Of a stretch of DNA of 64,000 nucleotides, positions 42,901 to 54,586 are shown piece after piece (position 1 is the stretch's first letter; every line of letters begins with the position of its first letter). The DNA comes from Erinaceus europaeus (Eukaryota; Chordata; Mammalia; Eulipotyphla; Erinaceidae), in NCBI RefSeq assembly GCF_950295315.1, contig NC_080164.1, positions 113,656,890 to 113,720,889 on the forward strand, read 5' to 3'. Both the position numbers and the translations under genes were made by a program. Under the pieces are notes generated by a model. It had not been told where the DNA came from. It saw only the letters and a list, made by a program, of their open reading frames with translations, and searched no databases.

Positions 42901-45261
42901 CAGAACCACTACTTAGGAACCTCTTCAAAATTTCCCTTAGACAACTCAGCCAATGTTGATGTTAGTGGGAGACATGGATCTTTCTGCTGATTGCTGGTTT
43001 TTTGCATTTTGAGGACCTTACTTGGCTCTTGTCTTCTGCTTTCCTTTATACATACTTCTAAGGGAAAAAAATTGTTGCTATTTTCTTCTTGTTGTTGCTT
43101 TCATTAGGCTGCTTTTATTATCAAGAATACTTTTGACTGACACCAGAAAATCTAACAGTAGATTTTTAAAAGATGGAGTTTGTCTATTTTACATAGTAAG
43201 AAGTCCAGGGGGTGGTTTGTTTAGATCTGGTATGATACTTCATTGATGCAGACTTTTCCAGATGTGCTCTGCTGTCTTTTCTACATCTGCCTTTACTCCT
43301 TTGCTTATTTCTCATCATGGTTGAGGTTATTGATCCTCTAGGTCAATCTCTGCTTCTGGTCAGGAAACTGAGGAAGGCAAGGGAGAAGAAAAGGACTCCT
43401 TATTTTGTTTTGCTTTTGAATTAGGAGATCCTAAAGCTCTCAGAGAAATCCCACCTAATAAGACATGCAATCCCACTGATCAAATTTATTTCACATGATC
43501 AATAAGGTAGACTGTGACATTTGAGGATGGCTATAGGTGCTGGATTGTCAACGAGCAGAGGAAAAGCCACACACTGCTCTAAAACTTACACACAATCTTC
43601 AAAATTTCAGAGGCAGCTTATACAGCAAAAACAAACAGGACTCAAGAATAGCAAGCTTGAGTTAACTTAATATTAGACCAAAGATAATGCTGATGTATGA
43701 TAATGTTCTCTAGTTAACCTGAAAAGTAGGTTCCAAAGAACAATGATTCTTTTTGGGTTTTATTTTATAAAATGTTTTATTTTTTTGGTTGTTTATATCT
43801 ACAGCCATTGGCTAGTGCTACATTTTTGGACTATTTTTTAACAGCAGGTTTTGTAACTAAGGGACCACAAACACCTCCCCCCACCCCCAGTTTTATCATT
43901 GGTTTTCTTAGGTACCATCTTCCAGCTAAGAATGGAAGATGAATGCGAGGCAGGTGAATTTGAAACATGTAAGCACTGCTTCTCATTACACTTGCCTTGG
44001 GCTTTTTGAAGGCTCAAGGAATTTAGTGTATTGTAACTTTTCAGCACACATTTATAATACTATCACTAGTATCTTCATGTCATATATGTAACCTAAAATA
44101 TATACTTGCTGATGAAATGAACTGTTAATTAAAAATATGTAACAAATCACAATAATTTGTCTTTAATTGTTAGATGATAAATCAACAAGACTACTTCAAT
44201 TTTCCATTTGTGGCATCAAGCCACCTGCCTTAGTTACAGAGACATTTTTGGCAAATTCTTTTTTATTTGTCCTATTAAATTTACAAATGAAATATTTTTA
44301 TAGCATGTACAATATCTTTCCCTTCTAAGTTTGACTTTGCCGTTCTTTGAACAAAGAAAGATGGTTCTCTGAGATTCAGAGAGATTAAATTTGGGAGTGA
44401 CATCTTCCTGGAAACTCTAATCCATCACATCAGAAAACCTAATAACCGTAGTGATCATTGACTAACTACTTGTAAGAAAATCTCCAGAATGTTGTCCTTA
44501 TAAGCCAAGGCCAAAGGACAAATAAAGCTTCCCACTAACCAAAGCAACCTATACTTTCAGCCTCCATTTGCCAAGAGATCTTTTAAAAAGTCTGTATCTC
44601 TGTTTCACTGCTTACTTTTTTCAACAGAAGGACCAATACCCGAGAGTGATCGCTTGTCTACTGCGAAGAGGTACTACTACTTGTAACAATGTCCACATTA
44701 GCACCATACTTACAGATAGAGTTTCACATGTAGCCTTACAGAAGAGGAGTGCAGAGTCAGTCACAGGGAGGTAACTTGATCCTCTCTCTGTCTCTGTCTA
44801 AATAAATACTGAGCCTCTAGCAGAGAAGATGTGTAGACCTACAAACATATACATCCAGGCTATAAACATATAAATGCTCAGTCAATACAGTGGAACTTTT
44901 CAGATTTCAATTCTGGTAATGTTTTTCTCTGAAGATCAAACAAGTTACTTTGAGGAAGAGGGAGAGAAGATAATTGAAGGACGGAGAGTAGGGAGATATG
45001 GCAACATTTCAGAATAGGAAAGAGGAAGAAAATGCAGAACTCTGTATTTCTTGTATTTTAAAATAAGCAGTAGTACATTGTAAACACTCAGAATTTTTAT
45101 ATGTCAGTAAAGTTGGTCTTTCATTACAGTGGAAGCATAGGAATATAGTAGTAGGCCTAGAGCAAGTGAAAGGTGGATTCAACTTAGAACTTAATGCCAT
45201 GGTTACATCTGTTTTGAGTTTTATAGTGTCTATTTTCTTGTTTGTAATCATCTCCTTATAA

Positions 45262-45441
45262 AATTTTTTTATTTATTTATTTATTTTAATGAGACAAATA
45301 CAGAGAAAATGAGAGAGATAGAGAGATACCAGAGCACTGTTCAGCTCTGGCTTATGTGGTATTGGGGATTGAACCTCAGACCTTAGAGCCTCCTCAGGCA
45401 TGAAAGACTTTTGCAGAAACTTTATGCTGTCTCCCCAGCTC
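45262..45441 (-). mobile_element. H4 SINE, antisense
   Basis: TTTA tail, 'ctgttcagctctggcttatg', 'ggggattgaacctcagacct' and 'ctttatgctgtctccccagc'. Confidence 0.9.
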
Positions 45442-45639
45442 TAGTCATCTGCTTTTCATGACAGGCATATCTCTGAATCATCTAACATCCTCCTTGACCC
45501 CCTTATATACTTACTTCAGGTTTCTTGAAGAACAACGGTCAGATAGTCATTTTACAAGCACTCATTGTATCTCTGCCTGGTCTGGGGCAGGGCTCTCAAA
45601 GATGAGTCCTTAAAGGAATTTGTATCTAAACAAAACCTG

Positions 45640-48037
45640 GTAGCATGGATGTCTTTCCATTTCTTGGTATCAGTTTCTATTTCCTTGAATAGTGACTCAT
45701 AGTTTTCAGTATACAAGTCTTTCACTTCTTTGGTCAGCTTTATTCCTAGGTATTTTGTTGATTTTGCTGCAACTGTGAATGGGAGTGATTTCTGGATGTC
45801 TTCTTCTTCAGATTTAGTGTTTGCATAAAGAAATGCCACTGATTTTTGTACATTGATTTTGTAGCCTGACACCTTCCAGTATTGCCTAATAACTTCCAGT
45901 AGTTTTCTGCTGGATTCTTTAGGTTTTTCTATGTATACTATCATATCATCTGCAAATAGTGAGAGCTTGACTTCTTCCCTTCCAATCTGTATTACTTTGA
46001 TTCCTTTCTCTTGCCTGATTGCTATGGCAAGAACTTCCAACACTATGTTGAAGAGTAATGGTGACAGTGGACAGCCTTGTCTAGTCCCCGATCTGAGGGG
46101 GAATGCTTTCAGCTTCTGTCCATTGAGTATAATGTTGGCTGTAGGTTTGCTATATATGGATTCCACTGTCTTGAGGAATTTCCCATCTATTCCCATTTTT
46201 GTAGGGTTTTGAGCATGAATGGGTGTTGGATTTTGTCAAAGGCTTTCTCTGCATCTATTGAGATAATCATGTGGTTTTTGGTTTTGCTTTTATTGATGTG
46301 GTGAATGACACTGATTGACTTATGCATGTTGAATCAACCTTGCATTCCTAGGATAAATCCCACTTGGTCGTGATGAATAATCTTTTTGATATGCTGCTGT
46401 ATCTGGTTGGCCAAGATCTTGTTTAATATTTTGGCATCTATGTTCATCAGTGATATTGGTCTGTAGTTTTCCTTTTTTGTTGTGTCTCTATCAGCTTTTG
46501 GTATCAGGGTCATGTTGGCTTCATAGAAGGTGGAAGGGACTGTTCCTGTTTCTTCGATCTTATGGAAAAGCTTTAGAAGTATGGATATTAACTGTTTCCT
46601 GAAGGTTTTGTAGAATTCATTTGTGAAGCCATCTGGTCCAGGACTTTTGTTGTTGGGGAGATTCTTAATAAAGGTTTCAATTTCTTTGTCTGTGATTGGT
46701 GCATTTAGGTTTTATAGTTCTTCTTGGTTCAGTTTTGGAAGGCATATGCTTATAGGAGTTCTTCCATTTCTTCCAGATTTTCTAGCTTGGTGACATATAG
46801 TTCTTCATAGAAGTTTCACATGATTTTCTGGATTTTTCTGGTGTCAGTTGTGATATCTCCTCTATTGTTTACAATTCTATGAATTTGAGTCTTCTCCATT
46901 TTTTGTTTAGTGAGTCTGGCTAGGGGTTTGTCAATTTTGTTTAATCTTTCAGAGAACCAACATTTGGCTTCATTGATCTTCTGTATGGTTCTCTTATTTT
47001 CGATGTTGTTTATTTCTGCTCTAATTTTAGTGATTTCCATCCTTCTGGTTGCTTTAGGGATCCTTTGTTCCTCTTCCTCTAAGTCCTTGAGGTGTGCAGT
47101 AAGGTTATTTATTTGAGCTTTTTCTTTAATATGTGATTGTATGGCTATGAGTTTCCCTCTCAATACTACTTTAGCTGTGTCCCAAATATTTTTATAGGTT
47201 GTGTCTTCATGTTCATTTGTTTCCAGGAACATTAGAATTACTTGCTAGAGTGACTCTCTGACCCAGTGGTTGTTAAGGAGTATGTTGTTTAGTTTCCAAA
47301 TTCTGTGTCTTATAATAATTTTCTGTTTGTTGTTAAATGTTAGTTTTACTCCACTGTGGCTTGAGAAGATACTTGGGATGATTTCAATGCTCTTGAATTT
47401 ATTGATGCTGTCTTTGTGGCCTAACATGTGGTCTATCCTTGAGTGTGTGTTTTGTGGATTTGAGAAGAATGTGTATTCCAGTTTTTTGGGGTGAAGGGCT
47501 CTGAAGATGTCCAGGAGGTCTAGTCTGACCATCTCTTCATTTAATTCTCTTGTTTCTTTGTTGATTCTTTGCTTTGTTGATCTAAGTGTGAGAGTGGGGT
47601 GTTAAAGTCTCCTACTATCATTGTATTACTATTGATGTATTTTTGCAGTTCTTTCAGTAGGTTCTTGATGTATTTAGATGGTCCCTCATTGGGTGCATAG
47701 ATGTTAATAATTGTTAAGTCTTCTTGGCTGATTGATCCTCTAATCATTATGTAATGTCCTTTCCTATCTTTTATTACTTTATTTAATTTAAAATCTATTG
47801 TGTCAGAGATAAGAATAGCTGTTCCAGCTTTTTTTGTGGTCCATTAGCCTGTATGATAGTTTTCCATCCTTTCACTTTAAGTCTGTGTTTATCTTGTTGT
47901 GTCAGATGGGATTCTTGTAAACAGCATATGGTTGGGTTATGTTTCCTGATCCATCCTCCCACTCTGTGCCTTTTGATGGGTGAGTTTAAGCCATTGAAAT
48001 TTATTGATATTATGGATTTAATGTATTGTAGTGCCAT
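45640..48037 (-). pseudogene. L1 ORF2 (endonuclease and reverse transcriptase), truncated and frameshifted
   Basis: The start MALQYIKSIISINFNGLNSP at 48037 is followed by CCLQESHLTQQDKHRLKVKGW, typical of the endonuclease N-terminus. A frameshift comes after about 70 codons. Later frames hold INIYAPNEGPSKY, GDFNTPLSHLD (catalytic-site region), SRIDHMLGHKDSI and SSHSGVKLTFN, where the usual SDH reads SSH. The polymerase part (46196 downward) keeps [20 protein letters not shown] and an intact LFADDM box, then [15 protein letters not shown]. The C-terminal region with the Cys motif is missing. Not functional. Confidence 0.9.
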
Positions 48038-48095
48038 TGTTCAATGAATTTTTATTTGCTCTGATATATGGCAAGTATTATAATGATGTCCTTGT

Positions 48096-49028
48096 TTATG
48101 AGAGGTCTTTTAGAACCTCTTTCAGGGCCGGTTTGGTGATGGTTGTTTCCTTTTACTGTTGTTTGTCTAAGAAGGTTTTGATCCCTCCATCTAGTTTGAA
48201 TGAAAGTCTAGCAAGATATATTATCCTTGGTTGAAACCCTTTTTTATTTGGGGCTCGATAGATATCTTGCTATTCTCTTCTGGCTTTTAGAGTTTGAGTG
48301 GAGAAGTCCACTGATAGTCTTATGGGTTTTCCCCTGAGAAACTTTTTGTTTGAGAGAAACTTTTTGTTTCTCTCTTGCAGCCTTTAGGATCCTTTCTTTA
48401 TCCTTACTTCTTCTCATTGTGACTATGATGTGTCTTGGTGTCTTCAGGTCAGGGTTGATTCTGTTTGGAACTCGCTGGGCCTCTTGAATCTTGATGTCCT
48501 TTCTGTTATTCAGGTCTGGGAAGTTTTCTTCTATTATTTCCTCTAGAATGTTTCCTTCCCCTTCCTCTCTTTCTTCCTCAGGCAGGCCAAATTATATGAA
48601 TGTTCCTTCTTTTAATATCATCCCATATGTCTCTGTTGTTGTTTTCAGTGTCTCTCAATCTCTTTTTGAGCTCTTTCACCTCTTTCTTAGTTTTCTTTAA
48701 CTCATCCTCTGTCTGACTAATTCTGTTTTCTGCTTCTCTTGGTTTGCTTTCCCTTCCCTCATCTTCTTTACTCAGTTCAGCTATTTCAGCTTTCAGTTCT
48801 CTAATTGCCTCAAGATAAACAATATTTTCCTTGGGGGGTCTCAACTGTTGTTTCCCTAATACTGCCATTCCTTTCCTCCAAAGTTGTTTTCATTTCTGTG
48901 ATTAATAAGTTTATTATTTCTTGCATGCTTTTCTTATATATGGTTACTTCTGGCTGATTTCTAGTTTCTTCTGGGCTCTTGTCTTCATTCATTGTAGTAG
49001 CACTTTTATTTGCTCTTGATCTACCCAT
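48096..49028 (-). pseudogene. L1 ORF1, nearly full length but with stops
   Basis: The start MGRSRANKSATTMNEDKSPE at 49028 is the natural ATG directly after the 5' UTR. A coiled coil follows (ELKAEIAELSKEDEGRES, RISQTEDELKKTKKEVKE), then NNNRDIWDDIKRRNIHI at the RRM boundary, and the C-terminal domain ends in a TAA at 48096-48098. At least one TGG-to-TAG change (REWQDIY to RE stop) and a frameshift near 48840 break it. An 18-bp tandem duplication ('gagaaactttttgttt' twice, 48336-48369) lies in the CTD region. Confidence 0.87.
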
Positions 49029-49901
49029 TTTTTTTATTAATGTGTTTCTTATTTTTATGTTATGTTGTTCCTCAGTTGTTGTGTTTTGAGTACAAGCAAC
49101 ACTGTACTAAATACTTTTATCACAATTGCAATCACCAACCTCAGAAATTACCATAGCAACTGAAGCAAGGATTGAAGCAATTTAACCACTACCAGTTAGC
49201 CAAATAATGTCTCCAGTCCATGAAAAAATAGCAGCCAAATCCAAGTGAAGAAGAAGGAGAAAGGAAAAAAGGAATAGCAAGAATAGACAATTGTGCAAAT
49301 CTACTATCCACTGTATATTCTAGGGGTAGCAAGATGAGAAAGGGAAGTAGAGCAGAGATACACACATAGAGAGTCCACTCTGAGTCAGATTTCTTCCCCA
49401 AAATAATTCACAAACGTATATCAGTGAATTCAGAAAGCCAAAGAAGGAGGAAGAAAGGAAGACAAGAAAAAAAATGGAAGAAAAGCAAGAGAGAAAAGAA
49501 AAAAAAGATAAGAAAAAACTGTAATAAAGGAGCAGTGAAAGGAAAAATTTTTAATTAATTAATTATTTTTATTTTATTTTTAATTAGCTAGGAGGAGGGA
49601 GGAGAGAGTGGGTAGAGGAGATAGAAGTAGTGAAACAAGTTCCTCTTACAATGGATAAGACACCTGGTCCCTGGTTATGGGGGGGGGCAGGGGTGCACTT
49701 CGGGAATAATAAAAAAAATTTTCCTTTCTTTTTTCCTCTATATTCTAACCTAAACTGGGCTATATTCACCCCCTTGGTTTCACAGCTAGGACCCCAAATT
49801 GACTGTCCTGCTGAAGGCAAAAAATCCTACCATTTCTAGCAGTTGTTGTCAGAACTCAGACCAGAAGCTACTTCTCAGTCTGTCATCTTGGCTCCGCCCC
49901 C
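49029..49901 (-). promoter_or_regulatory. L1 5' UTR, type 2, with YY1-like site at its start
   Basis: On the minus strand the element starts GGGGGCGGAGCCAAGATGAC (49901 downward). CCAAGATGAC (49882-49891) is close to the YY1 site that positions transcription start in other mammalian L1 families, preceded by an Sp1-like GGGCGG. This supports a true full-length 5' end. The remainder is A/G-rich. Confidence 0.7.
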
Positions 49902-50467
49902 AGAAGCATCATCTCTGATTTGAGCCTGGCCATGTTCAAGTGCTGGAGTTACTTGGAAGTTCTCTGACATAGACCAAGCAGCTTAATCTCTCTGAGTCTT
50001 AATATTCTTGAAAGATGCACATAGTAATAGTAATAATAGTACTTAGTTCTTTTCATGGGGAATACACTATGTTTCATATCAATTGTTATGTATTATATGG
50101 CTCTTAGATACCTAAAGTCAGCTTTCTTCAGGTGCAGAAGGATACATGGTACAGAGGAAAGACATTTTCCTGGGTTATGAAGAATGAAAGAGGTCATCAA
50201 AGTGGATCATGGAAAAAACGGTCCAAGAAGGGAGAGAAATATATGCAAAGAATAGAGATTCAGTGTAACTGATGCTAAGTTTGTGCCTGGCATGGAAGGA
50301 GGAAGGTTATAACTGGAGACTGGATGTAAGATTTCTGTGCCATGTAAAAGAATTCAGACTTTATACTCTTGTACATGGATAAGAAGCTTCTACATAAAAA
50401 CTACTCAATTCCATTTATATTTACAAATACTCGTTCTAGAACTATTATTATAATAAAAGCTATAAGA
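49902..50467 (+). mobile_element. MIR-like fragment plus unique sequence
   Basis: 49930-50050 has 'gagcctggccatgttcaagt', 'gcagcttaatctctctgagt' and 'aataatagtacttagttc', the sense MIR order but diverged. The remainder to 50467 is unique. Confidence 0.45.
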
Positions 50468-50668
50468 TTGGGGTTGGGTGGTGGCACACCTGGTTGAGTG
50501 CATATGTTACAATGCACAAGGACCCTGGTTTGAGCCCTTGGCAGCCAACTGCTGGAGGAAAACTTTGAGTGGTGAAGCAGTACTGCAGGTCTCTTTCTCT
50601 CTCTCTCTCTCTTGATTTCTGTCTGCCTCTATCCAATAAGTAAAGATAATAATAATAAAAAAAACTAA
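50468..50668 (+). mobile_element. H1 SINE, sense
   Basis: 'ggttgggtggtggcacacct', 'caaggaccctggtttgagcc' and a CT-rich 3' part with an AAT/A tail. Confidence 0.9.
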
Positions 50669-50689
50669 TTCACATTCTTTACCTGATCA

Positions 50690-51130
50690 TGAATGGAGCT
50701 TAAACAAATCATGTTAAGTGAGATCAACCAAAAAGAGAAGGAAGAATATAGGATTATCTCACTCATAGACAGAAGTTGAAAAATATGAACAGACAGGAAA
50801 ACAAAACAGAACTGAGACTAGAGTTGGCGTATTGCACCAAAGTAAGATCTGGTATCTATGTGAGAAGACAATAGATATGTATACTTACATATAGGATGGT
50901 TAGCTGAATGCTTTCCTATAGTAGGATGAAATGGTATAAGGGTGTCTGGGAATAGACAGTCCTGCTAGGGAAGTTGGCTTATGTGTGGGCACTGGAGAAT
51001 ATCATGACATATATTTTCTACTGCATAATCACATGATATGTTCATGGACTAGTACCCATCAGGAGTGGTGGGTGGGAGTGTATATATGGGAAGAATAGTT
51101 TGTTTATTGTATGAATTAGGGCTAGTATTC
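50690..51130 (+). mobile_element. Old L1 3' end, sense
   Basis: 'catgttaagtgagatcaacc', 'gattatctcactcatagaca', 'ggcgtattgcaccaaagtaa' and later 'agtggtgggtgggagtgtat'. An older L1 3' UTR than L1-A or L1-B. Confidence 0.65.
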
Positions 51131-51199
51131 TTTCACCAGAGATAGGGAGCTTCTGAAAGATTCTCAAATATGGGAGAAATATTATAGTTGTGGGGGAAA

Positions 51200-51430
51200 A
51201 TCTTAGGCTTTAGAGACCTACAGACTTGATTTCAAATCCCTGCATAGCAATTTACAAACTGATTTTTGGCAAGTCACAAAACCTTTTTATGTCCTCATGG
51301 GGCTAATAATAGGACCCACTTTGTCTTGTAGGGTTTAGAGAGGATTAAATGAGTAAATACATGGGAAGTATTTGGCATGGTGCCTGGCAGGTACTTAACA
51401 CCACATAAATAATTGCCATTATTATTTTAA
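51200..51430 (+). mobile_element. MIR SINE, sense, nearly complete
   Basis: 'gacttgatttcaaatccctg', 'ggcaagtcacaaaacctttt', 'gaggattaaatgagtaaata', 'tggtgcctggcaggtactta' and 'ttgccattattatttt' follow the full MIR consensus order. Confidence 0.85.
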
Positions 51431-51881
51431 TGATATCAGTGCTTTTGAAAGAAAGTTCTGGCTATAGGGTGGGATAGCAGAGACTAGGAATTTGTTAAAG
51501 TTTGGGCTAATGGTAAGCAGAAAAAGGTAAGGCTGTGTCTTTAAATAAGCTGGAGAGGAACTGCTTGAAATACCTTTCAGTGACAGAGGGCACGCTAGGA
51601 CTGACTAAAAAGGAGAGAACAAAGAACAAAGAAGAAAAGTAGAGAGTGAGGTTTATCCTGAGGGTGAGTCAGCTTTCTCACCTATGTGCTTGAACAGATA
51701 GGACACCATTTCTTGAGGTACAAAAGAGGAGAAACTATGGGGCTGGGAAGAAAGGACAATGAACTAGACTGTAGACATACTGTGTGACACTTGCATGTCA
51801 TCAGACAGGTGAGAAGATTGTGGGGGAAGGGAGAGTGTGCAGACAGACACACGAGTCTAAAGATGAGAGATACTGGAGTGG
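51431..51881. other. Unique non-coding stretch
   Basis: Nothing recognised. Confidence 0.3.
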
Positions 51882-52060
51882 AGATAGATATTCTTTTAAA
51901 TATTTTTTATTTATTTATTAATGAGAGGGATAGGAGGAGAGAGAGAAAGAACCAGACATCACTGCACATGTGCTTCTGGGGATTGAACTCGTGCCCTCAT
52001 GCTTGAGAGTCCAACACTTTATCCACTGTACCACCTCCCGGACCACTGAAGATAGATATT
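51882..52060 (-). mobile_element. H3 SINE, antisense, with 11-bp TSD
   Basis: The element (51893-52049) has TTTA tail, 'tctggggattgaactcgtgc', 'atgcttgagagtccaacact' and head 'tatccactgtaccacctccc'. Target repeats 'agatagatatt' lie at 51882-51892 and 52050-52060. Confidence 0.9.
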
Positions 52061-54548
52061 TGTAAATGATTTATATAGAGATCACGAATTGGAAACTTTC
52101 TGGCCAGTGAAAGTTTTAGCTGTTGTGGTAAGCAATACAATACCTGTGGTGATGGCTTGATTGCCATCTTAGTGCCAGGCCAGCCATAGGCCCAACCTCA
52201 GTGAATACTGTGGCTGTGCTCCAGTGAGCCTTACAAAGACAGACTGCTGGGAAGACCTGTTACAGGCTGTAGATTGGCAAGTCCCAGCAGAGATGGCCAG
52301 GATGTGACAGTGCATGAGCCAGCCTCAGGGGAGTTGAGCCAGCTGGAGAGAGTTAACAGCATGAAGGGAAGGAGAGGGAAGGCAAAATAAAGGTCAGTTC
52401 TGGCTCTCCATCTGCTTAGTATCTTCCCAGTCATCAGTGGTTGGATCTATGAAAGGAGAATAAACATGCATGCCTGATGTAATTTATCTTCATGGAAGGA
52501 CTATTGGGAGATAGTAAAGAAAGGAGGAGATATGTTAACATTTTCACAAGGGTACCAGCTTGTCCATCTTATAAGATCCCCCTCTGCCCCCCACACCAGG
52601 GCAGCCCTTCTTTATTTTATCCCTCAGCTTTCCATCTGATGTCTCTTACATCCACCTCCTCCCTCTCCTTTCAGCAGTGCCCCTGTCATGCCACCACTAT
52701 CCCAGGTGGGCAGGTTGAGCATCCTCGAGCCAGCTGTTATGAGCAGTAAAAACAAGTGACAAATTTCTGGGCACAGGAAAGGTAACAAGAGGCTGATCAG
52801 TAGCTCTAGTTATCTTTCTTTCATGTTTATTGCAGTCTGGTGCAGTTATTTCTAAGGGCCTGACATTGATCGACAGCTTCTATTAAGGCCTATCCAGGGC
52901 AGCTGGATTGAACAGATACATTAAATAAAGCAGTTATTGCTTTTCATTGCCTTTCCGTAAAATATCACTGCTAAATAGCTTCTGCCATCAGATGCAGTTA
53001 GGTACATGGTTTTAATTTGAGGACTGCTTCCTAACACTGCACAATTGACACTGGTCTTTGTTTCCCTTACAATAATGATTGTGTACATCCTGGAGAAATT
53101 GATGGGCTGTCCTTTGCGGTGGTGTTGGTAGGAGGCGGGAGGAGAGGGCTCTGGCTTTGTTGCTCTCCCTCTCTTTTCAGACATGCCAGGTTTGTTACTT
53201 GTTTGCACACAGGCAGGAACAATGTCAAGCGAGGGTCCTTATCTCAGGATGTTGTAACATAGGAACTGTAGCCTTTGCCTGGAGACAAGATAAGCCCAAG
53301 GCTTACAAGGTTTGAGGAAGACAGAAGATGGGGGTGGGAGTGTGTGATTGAGGGAACAATGGAAAGCTGTCAGGCTTGTTACAGCTCTTTTTGGTGCCAC
53401 AAAATATATGCATGTGGAATGGTGCATAACAAGCCTGAAAATAAAAGTCTGGAATGTTCATCTAATAATGATGTATATGGAGCAGGATTATGCTGCCCAG
53501 TGATATTCTTGTTTTATCTCTGAGCCTAAACGCTGGGGCAGCTGTGTGCTTTGGCATCATCTTCTGTCCCTCCTTTTGTGTGCTGCATATTAATCCTTTA
53601 TTGAAGTAATTAAATGTGTGCTTAATGGCAATGAGCTGGCAGAATGAACGTACAATTGAATTAGCAGTTATGATTAGGAGCATGCTACAAAATGAACTAA
53701 ATGCAATTACTGGAGGCATTTCTTTCTCCAAGTCGAATCTGACTGCATGACATGACTTAATTAGAGGTGGTTAGATATACTTCTTCCCTGGTCCTCTTGT
53801 GGGCTGTCTGGATTTTAGTTAGAGCTCCAGCCTACCCAGATATTGGCCCCTTGCCCCACCCTTATTAAGAGGGTTCAGTCAAGTCTCCTGATTCCAGCCT
53901 CTTCACTGTAAAGAGAAGGGCCAAGTTTTCACAGACAAAATGGGAGCTCAGAGCAACATTTGCATCGAGGTTTCCCCTTGGTCTACACTCTGTTGATCAC
54001 TACCTGAGCTGCTCTTTGTGAGGAAGAGCCAGCCAGAGCTACACAACCTTCGAGATGCCCAAGGAAGACAGCCATTATACTTCACTCTGAGGAGGAAAAA
54101 CTGAACTTTAACCCACTTGATTTTTGTCCACTGAGGTGACTCCTGTGTGAGGGTCATCCTCTATGTCAGAAATACCCAGCAGAGAAGACTTGGACAGACT
54201 GTCCAGTTTTTAAGAGCAAACACTAAATATCTGTCATATGTTGCTCTGGAGGGATCCAGGTAAGAATAAATCACTAATATATTCCACCCTCTTTGCTGAG
54301 AGCTTAGTAACTGCTCCTAAATCTTACTATTGTCCATTTTCCTACCTTCACAGGAGAATTCCTTGGACTACTTAAAAAATAGTAGGGCTATAACTGATTG
54401 CGAGGGGGTCAAGATAATACTAATTTATAAAAATTTCTAGATGATTCTAATTATACTAAGGACTAAAAAGCACTATCTTAGCTAGAGTAAGTTGGAATTT
54501 AAAATTTCTAATTAGCTTTCCTATCTCTCTTTCCCCCCCCAGAGTTTA

Positions 54549-54551
<3 letters not shown>
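52061..54551. other. Repeat-poor stretch with candidate conserved elements
   Basis: No young transposon in 2.5 kb. The tracts 52921-53130 and 53520-53770 have the AT-rich, ATTA-dense, low-CpG texture typical of vertebrate conserved non-coding elements ('gctgcatattaatcctttat', 'aattagcagttatgattagg'). ORFs here (62-95 codons) have no recognisable domain. Confidence 0.4.

Positions 54552-54586
<35 letters not shown>
54552..54586. repeat. (CA)n microsatellite
   Basis: Pure AC dinucleotide run of about 35 bases, flanked by a C-run at 54532-54540. Confidence 0.97.

Larger units (their letters stand above)
42413..45261. other. Mostly unique stretch with STR and perfect hairpin
   Basis: It includes the (ATCT)n array and the 23-bp inverted repeat listed separately. 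A SINE-tail-like 'ctctgtctctgtctaaataa' is at about 44785. No coding gene recognised. Confidence 0.4.
45640..49901 (-). mobile_element. L1 with intact 5' end but missing 3' end
   Basis: Minus-strand order: 5' UTR (49901-49029), ORF1 (49028-48096), ORF2 from 48037 down to about 45640, then an abrupt loss of similarity after 'DTKKWKDI'. The last ~1.4 kb of ORF2, the 3' UTR and the A-tail are absent. Ordinary L1 copies lose the 5' end, so a later deletion or rearrangement is likely. Confidence 0.9.
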
